In this document: positions 60,688 to 64,000 of the stretch, piece by piece
Numbering within the stretch: the first letter of the stretch is position 1
Layout of the letters: each line of letters begins with the position of its first letter
Source of the DNA: a virus
Direction: 5' to 3' (one strand)
DNA: 64,000 bases
IMG/VR virus record: IMGVR_UViG_3300008116_000449
Coordinates: 1 to 64,000 of that record
Made by a program: the position numbers and the translations under genes
The notes under the pieces: model-generated
Told to the model about the DNA's origin: nothing
The model's database searches: none
What the model saw: the letters and a program-made list of their open reading frames with translations, nothing else

Positions 60688-60937
60688 CGGAGACGTCCTA
60701 GGAGCAAGGATCCAGACAACCGGAAAGACCGGCGGAGAAGACTCTGCTACGTTGATCACGTTTATCTTTCACCCTGGGTCTTCGGCAGCTTCTTACGTGC
60801 GGGCTTTTCCTCCTGCAGATAACTCGGCTTTCAAAGCCAGCCCTGTCGACACCGTCTCAATAAGGTTGAACGGTGACGCTGAGATCGAAGACCTAAAGAA
60901 AGTCCTCTGGAAGTTTCTAGAAGTTCTAGAGTCGTAA
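60650..60937 (+). CDS. Uncharacterised small protein
   Basis: 95 residues from GTG 60650. Beta-type start (GDVLGARIQTTGKTGGED) and helical end. Overlaps the previous gene by 38 nt. No family recognised. Confidence 0.4.
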   Translation: MRINQLIKKGHFDGDVLGARIQTTGKTGGEDSATLITFIFHPGSSAASYVRAFPPADNSAFKASPVDTVSIRLNGDAEIEDLKKVLWKFLEVLES

Positions 60938-60948
60938 ACAAACAATAG

Positions 60949-60990
60949 CCCGCGTGAGAGCGTAAAAGTTTTCACGCGGGTTATTTTGTT
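60949..60990 (+). terminator. Intrinsic terminator
   Basis: CCCGCGTGA and TCACGCGGG around a 14-nt loop, then TTATTTTGTTT. Immediately precedes the long inverted repeat. Confidence 0.8.
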
Positions 60991-61010
60991 TAAACTAAGT
61001 ATATGTTAAG

Positions 61011-61232
61011 ATATACCCGGTATCATGTAGACCTTGTTCGTTTCTTTCTTCTTATAGAAGAAAGAATATACTCAAAAAAAAATTTACTCAAAAATGCTTT
61101 TTTAATTTAATGTTTATCAAATAAGTAATGTTTAGAAAGTTAACTTGTTTAGAGTAAATTTTTTTTTAGGTGTATTCTTTCTTCTTAAAAAGAAGAAAGA
61201 GACGAACAAGGTCTACATGATACCGGGTATAT
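61011..61232. repeat. Long inverted repeat with AT-rich centre, possible origin
   Basis: Arms of about 79-81 nt: 61011-61089 and 61152-61232. The outermost 30 nt are perfectly matched (ATATACCCGG ... ACCTTGTTCGT), with few mismatches further in. Each arm contains its own hairpin (TTTCTTCTT with AAGAAGAAA). The centre is AT-rich (ATTTAATGTTTATC). No ORF. The gene to the right encodes a HTH/AT-hook protein, so an origin or regulatory site is plausible. A MITE-like element is another option; no clear target duplication seen. Confidence 0.75.
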
Positions 61233-61286
61233 AAACTACTATCTTTTGGATTAGGTCTTTCATCCCCTTTTTGAAAGGAGACGAAC

Positions 61287-61844
61287 GTGAGTAAGAAGAT
61301 TTACCAAGACCTTTGTCTTTATCTTGGTTATTACCCAGATAAGAAAGAAAAGACAAAGCCGGTTGGTATCTTTGCGGCGGCTTGGATATTATTCCACGAC
61401 CTTGGTATTGAGGCTGTAGCGGAGGCTTTACACATGACCAGGACGGCAGTCATCAAAAGGTTCAATGCTTTGAAATCCAGCGGAGTCATGCTTCCAGAGC
61501 CTGTGCTGCATTCCTTGAGGGAGCCAAACGGTTCTCGTCTTAGGAATGTCATCGTAATGAACGACATGCTCGCATCTTTGCTTATGGCAAAGCACGCGGC
61601 CCTCACGGGGTCTTGCAAAACACGACCTTCCTCGAGCCCTAAACAAAAACCGACTCAACTCCCAGTTTTGACCCGAAAGCGCGGAAGACCCCGCAAAACA
61701 GAGGCACCAAAGCAAGAAGCCGTTGTGTCTTCGCCAGCTGAAGACACGTACCTGCCTTCTGTTAAAGAAGAGCAGATCTTGTCAGACTTTTCGTCTGATG
61801 GTTTTGAGGAAGCCATCAATCAACTTTTCCGAGCGCTTGACTGA
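61287..61844 (+). CDS. HTH protein with AT-hook
   Basis: 185 residues. Residues 28-60 (AAAWILFHDLGIEAVAEALH, then TRTAVIKRFNALK) form a helix-turn-helix, and LTRKRGRPRKTEA around residue 132 is an AT-hook for AT-rich minor grooves. The start follows AAAGGAGACGAACGTG. Its position beside the long AT-rich inverted repeat suggests DNA binding there, as an initiator or regulator. Confidence 0.65.
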   Translation: MSKKIYQDLCLYLGYYPDKKEKTKPVGIFAAAWILFHDLGIEAVAEALHMTRTAVIKRFNALKSSGVMLPEPVLHSLREPNGSRLRNVIVMNDMLASLLMAKHAALTGSCKTRPSSSPKQKPTQLPVLTRKRGRPRKTEAPKQEAVVSSPAEDTYLPSVKEEQILSDFSSDGFEEAINQLFRALD

Positions 61845-61897
61845 CGTGCTGTTTCTACTATCATGTCACGGGCACACCCTGGCGTGAGGTAAGTACC

Positions 61898-62224
61898 ATG
61901 ACTATGTTCGACGCTGGCGTTTCTGAATCTTTAAAAATTTCAGGAATGAGAGCCGGAGCCGCTAATAGCGTTGTTCCCCTTCAGCTAGCTAGAGCTATAG
62001 CCATGGAGCTATGTCGAAGCAGAGGTTCATGCACCGCAGACGATGTTGGCGAAGTTCTTTTTGAAAGACACGGAATAAAGACCCTCGGTCCAGCTGCGGG
62101 GTCTTTATTCCGTTCTTGTGAGTTTGAACACACAGGTCGATTCTTAAAGTCTTCCCGTGTTTCAAATCACGCAAGGCGGCTTATGGAATGGCGTCTAAAG
62201 CCAGAGTATTGTTCTATGCTTTAG
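61898..62224 (+). CDS. Conserved small phage protein, possibly nucleic-acid-binding
   Basis: 108 residues. SCTADDVGEVLFERHGIKTL, GPAAGSLFRSCEFEHTGRFL and RVSNHARRLMEWRL fit a phage family recalled for winged or helix-turn-helix-like sequence. The codons carry a perfect 15-bp hairpin at 62070-62113. ATG follows GAGGTAAGTACC. Confidence 0.5.
   Translation: MTMFDAGVSESLKISGMRAGAANSVVPLQLARAIAMELCRSRGSCTADDVGEVLFERHGIKTLGPAAGSLFRSCEFEHTGRFLKSSRVSNHARRLMEWRLKPEYCSML
62070..62113. repeat. Perfect 15-bp hairpin inside a coding region
   Basis: ACGGAATAAAGACCC and GGGTCTTTATTCCGT around a 14-nt loop, then TCTTG. Third terminator-like hairpin inside a short ORF in this part of the window. Confidence 0.7.
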
Positions 62225-62234
62225 GAGGATCCTG

Positions 62235-62426
62235 ATGGGTGACTTAGAATGGAAGGTTGTGTGGCAAAGAATGCCTTTTGTGCAAAACCCTCAAAAAGTT
62301 TTGTTTTTAAAAGCGGCTTCCCCCGAAGATGCTGAGAAAAAAGCACTGTCGGACTTGGAACGGCTAACAGGCCTGTACCGCTCTGAGTTTCGGGTGCGCA
62401 AGGTAGTCTGCGCTACCGAAGAATAA
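62235..62426 (+). CDS. Uncharacterised small protein
   Basis: 63 residues, GDLEWKVVWQRMPFVQNPQK start, then helical. ATG has AGGAGGATCCTG. No family recognised. Confidence 0.4.
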   Translation: MGDLEWKVVWQRMPFVQNPQKVLFLKAASPEDAEKKALSDLERLTGLYRSEFRVRKVVCATEE

Positions 62427-62433
62427 CCAAAAC

Positions 62434-62547
62434 GCCCTGTCGTCTAATTGAGGCCTGTTGCAAATAAGCGTGCGCACCGTTTAATAGTTGCAACGAGGAC
62501 ACCCCCAGTGCGTAAGGGGAAATGAGGGTTTGAGTCCCTCCAGGGCT
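62434..62547 (+). tRNA. tRNA-like element with insertion in the D arm (degenerate)
   Basis: Acceptor GCCCTG/CAGGGC, GTCT/AGGAC D stem and a T arm GAGGG-TTTGAGT-CCCTC are tRNA-like. Between D stem halves is an extra hairpin (GTTGCAA at 62457 and TTGCAAC at 62488). The anticodon arm (CCCC ... GGGG around AGTGCGTAA) has an abnormal loop. Probably a pseudo-tRNA or tRNA-derived RNA; anticodon not assignable. Confidence 0.5.
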
Positions 62548-62602
62548 TTATAAGTTTCTATGGCTTTCAAAAAGGTTTAATCAGAACCAGGAAGGGTCTG
62601 GC

Positions 62603-63082
62603 ATGAGCAACGATAAGCTTTATTTGAAAGTTGAATACAACGTAGACGACCCAATTAGTAAAGATGAAGCTAAAGGCTGGGTCAGTGGCGACTTCAATGA
62701 TTTTTTAAAGTTAACACCAGAAGAGACAGACCAGGTTAACATCCAATTTCATCGAGACAAGATGGACGAGGATTACTTGGTTCTTTTGGAAAAGCTGCAC
62801 AACCAGACAACGCCAGGCCTGTGGTATCCCAGGGCTGGTGACGATGACATGTGCATGAACGCCCGTTGGATAAGCGTTGACCCCGGTAAAGGGTTTCAAC
62901 ACGACGGGTATATCTATGACCAGGACTCCACCAAGACTGTGGCGATAACCTTGCTGCAGTCTCCAAGGCTAGCGGATACAGCTGACACCCATGACAGCAA
63001 CCTGTTGTTCATATGTGAGGCTAAAGCCGCTATACCCAGGCTTATTGAAGAAATCAGGCGTTTACGGAAGGAGGCGCAGTAA
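62603..63082 (+). CDS. Ead/Ea22-like phage protein
   Basis: 159 residues. TTPGLWYPRAGDDDMCMNAR and VAITLLQSPRLADTA, with an end IPRLIEEIRRLRKE, match the Ead/Ea22-like pattern common in phages. Function unknown. ATG after GGAAGGGTCTGGC. Confidence 0.6.
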   Translation: MSNDKLYLKVEYNVDDPISKDEAKGWVSGDFNDFLKLTPEETDQVNIQFHRDKMDEDYLVLLEKLHNQTTPGLWYPRAGDDDMCMNARWISVDPGKGFQHDGYIYDQDSTKTVAITLLQSPRLADTADTHDSNLLFICEAKAAIPRLIEEIRRLRKEAQ

Positions 63083-63099
63083 CTAAAACTTTTACGTAC

Positions 63100-63142
63100 A
63101 AAAGGTTGGTACTTATCGCTAAGTACCAACCTTTTGTTTTTT
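63100..63142 (+). terminator. Intrinsic terminator
   Basis: AAAAGGTTGGTACTTA, TCGC loop, TAAGTACCAACCTTTT, then GTTTTTTG. Perfect 16-bp stem. Confidence 0.9.
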
Positions 63143-63169
63143 GTTTATTTTTTACAAGGAGACACTGAC

Positions 63170-64000
63170 ATGGATGCCGCTAGCCTTTTGAATATCAACA
63201 CCCTTTACTATGACGCTAAAGCTTTAAACTTTCCTAGGGGAAAAGAAATATTCAACAAGTACAAAGACGTAGAAAACAAAATACTTGTAGATAGCCATTG
63301 GCGTATCGAAGAACTCAACAATAACCCAGACATGGTTAGAGAGTGGAACAAGACAAAAGCTCAAACTCTTGTTCTTGGCGTAAAGACTGCTATAGCTTCT
63401 AGGCCCAACTCCAGGTCTACGGACTGGATCGCCCCGTCTCACAGCTCTGGCTGCGCCATGGCTTGTTCTTATTGTTACGTAGCTAGGCGTAAAGGCTACG
63501 CTAACCCTATAGCCGTTTTCGCTAATATATGCAAAGTTATAGCGCACATAAGGCGTAAGTGTGAAAAGCTAGGCGCAAAAATACTTACGCCTGAAAACAC
63601 CCAGTGTGACCCCGTTTATTGGACTTGGGATATCGGAGAGAACAATGATTGTTCTGTCGATGATCTTGTAAGCGATAACGTAAAAGATTTGATCAAGTCT
63701 TTTGTCAGCACCCCCAACGGCAAAGCCAGCTTTGCCACTAAGTTTGTAAACAGGCAACTTCTTGGGTATGACCCTCAGCTAAAAACTAGGGTTAGGTTTA
63801 GCCTCATGCCTGAGAGCGTTTCTAAAGTAGTTGATGTTCGTACCAGCTCAATAGCTGAACGAATATCCGCTATAAACGATTTCGTAGACGCTGGGTACGA
63901 GGTACACATAAACCTTAGCCCCGTAATACTCTATGAAGGATGGCAAAGAGACTACGCGGATTTGTTTACACAGCTCGACGACGTTTTGTCTTCTAAGGCA
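63170..64000 (+). CDS. Spore-photoproduct-lyase-like radical SAM protein (3' end outside window)
   Basis: 277 residues to the window edge, from ATG 63170 with AAGGAGACACTGAC. The radical SAM cluster is Cys95-x3-Cys99-x2-Cys102 in SSGCAMACSYCYVARRKG, followed by WTWDIGENNDCSVDDLVSDN and VRFSLMPESVSKVVDVRTSS, both familiar from the SPL family. SPL repairs the spore photoproduct thymine dimer in bacteria; a phage version could repair UV lesions or serve base modification. The gene continues beyond the window. Confidence 0.85.
   Translation, partial: MDAASLLNINTLYYDAKALNFPRGKEIFNKYKDVENKILVDSHWRIEELNNNPDMVREWNKTKAQTLVLGVKTAIASRPNSRSTDWIAPSHSSGCAMACSYCYVARRKGYANPIAVFANICKVIAHIRRKCEKLGAKILTPENTQCDPVYWTWDIGENNDCSVDDLVSDNVKDLIKSFVSTPNGKASFATKFVNRQLLGYDPQLKTRVRFSLMPESVSKVVDVRTSSIAERISAINDFVDAGYEVHINLSPVILYEGWQRDYADLFTQLDDVLSSKA

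Noticed and set aside
61000-61240. Target-site duplication that would prove a MITE
   Set aside because: Flanking bases do not show a convincing repeat, so insertion is unproven.

Overview
This window is part of a large tailed-phage genome of the contractile-tail (myovirus-like) type. The left half is a long plus-strand run of baseplate and tail genes: a gp5/VgrG-like spike, a tape measure, gp25-like and gp6/J-like wedge proteins. The right half holds packaging and replication genes (terminase large subunit, primase-like protein), tRNAs and many small tightly packed genes. The host is not shown directly. A Ycf46/DUF1257/DUF2997 gene set and two small secreted proteins resemble sequences I associate with Planctomycetes (the first set also with cyanobacteria), so a planctomycete-type host is a weak inference.

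Layout. 1-14.2 kb: spike, assembly chaperone, tape measure, hub, a sigma-70-like protein, and wedge genes. 14.3-34.4 kb: a small membrane protein, a subtilisin-like protease, several tail or fiber proteins, five related fiber genes with an HNH endonuclease between two of them, Cys- and Thr-rich fiber-like proteins, and a GT9-GT2 glycosyltransferase fusion. 34.4-36.3 kb: two CRISPR-like mini-arrays around two small genes. 36.3-40.9 kb: a Ycf46-like AAA+ ATPase (broken by a frameshift), DUF1257, DUF2997 and small genes. 40.9-46.9 kb: three minus-strand ORFs, including a terminase in two frames, and a plus-strand primase-like gene. 46.9-51.1 kb: small genes and a second glycosyltransferase. 51.1-52.8 kb: a third mini-array, four tRNAs, a stand-alone relative of the array leader, and two secreted proteins. 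52.8-64 kb: a Cas12/TnpB-like protein, two large AT-rich palindromes, a deaminase-like protein, many small phage genes, a degenerate tRNA-like element, and the start of a spore-photoproduct-lyase-like radical SAM gene.

Most interesting system. Three mini-arrays share a 29-nt repeat with 31-33-nt unique spacers. Each follows the same 68-69-nt leader, which folds into three hairpins plus a segment complementary to the first bases of the repeat. The loop of its first hairpin (CCCT) can also pair with the AGGG at the repeat's 3' end, next to the spacer. A fourth copy keeps the first hairpin exactly but changes both strands of the second and third, and is followed by a terminator instead of an array. 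About 1.7 kb beyond it lies a 417-residue protein that looks like a compact Cas12/TnpB relative. It ends before the zinc finger and third RuvC motif and has Asn where the RuvC-II Glu is expected. My inference is a phage-borne RNA-guided DNA-binding system that lacks cleavage activity. The main alternative is that the I-E-like repeats feed a host Cas complex.
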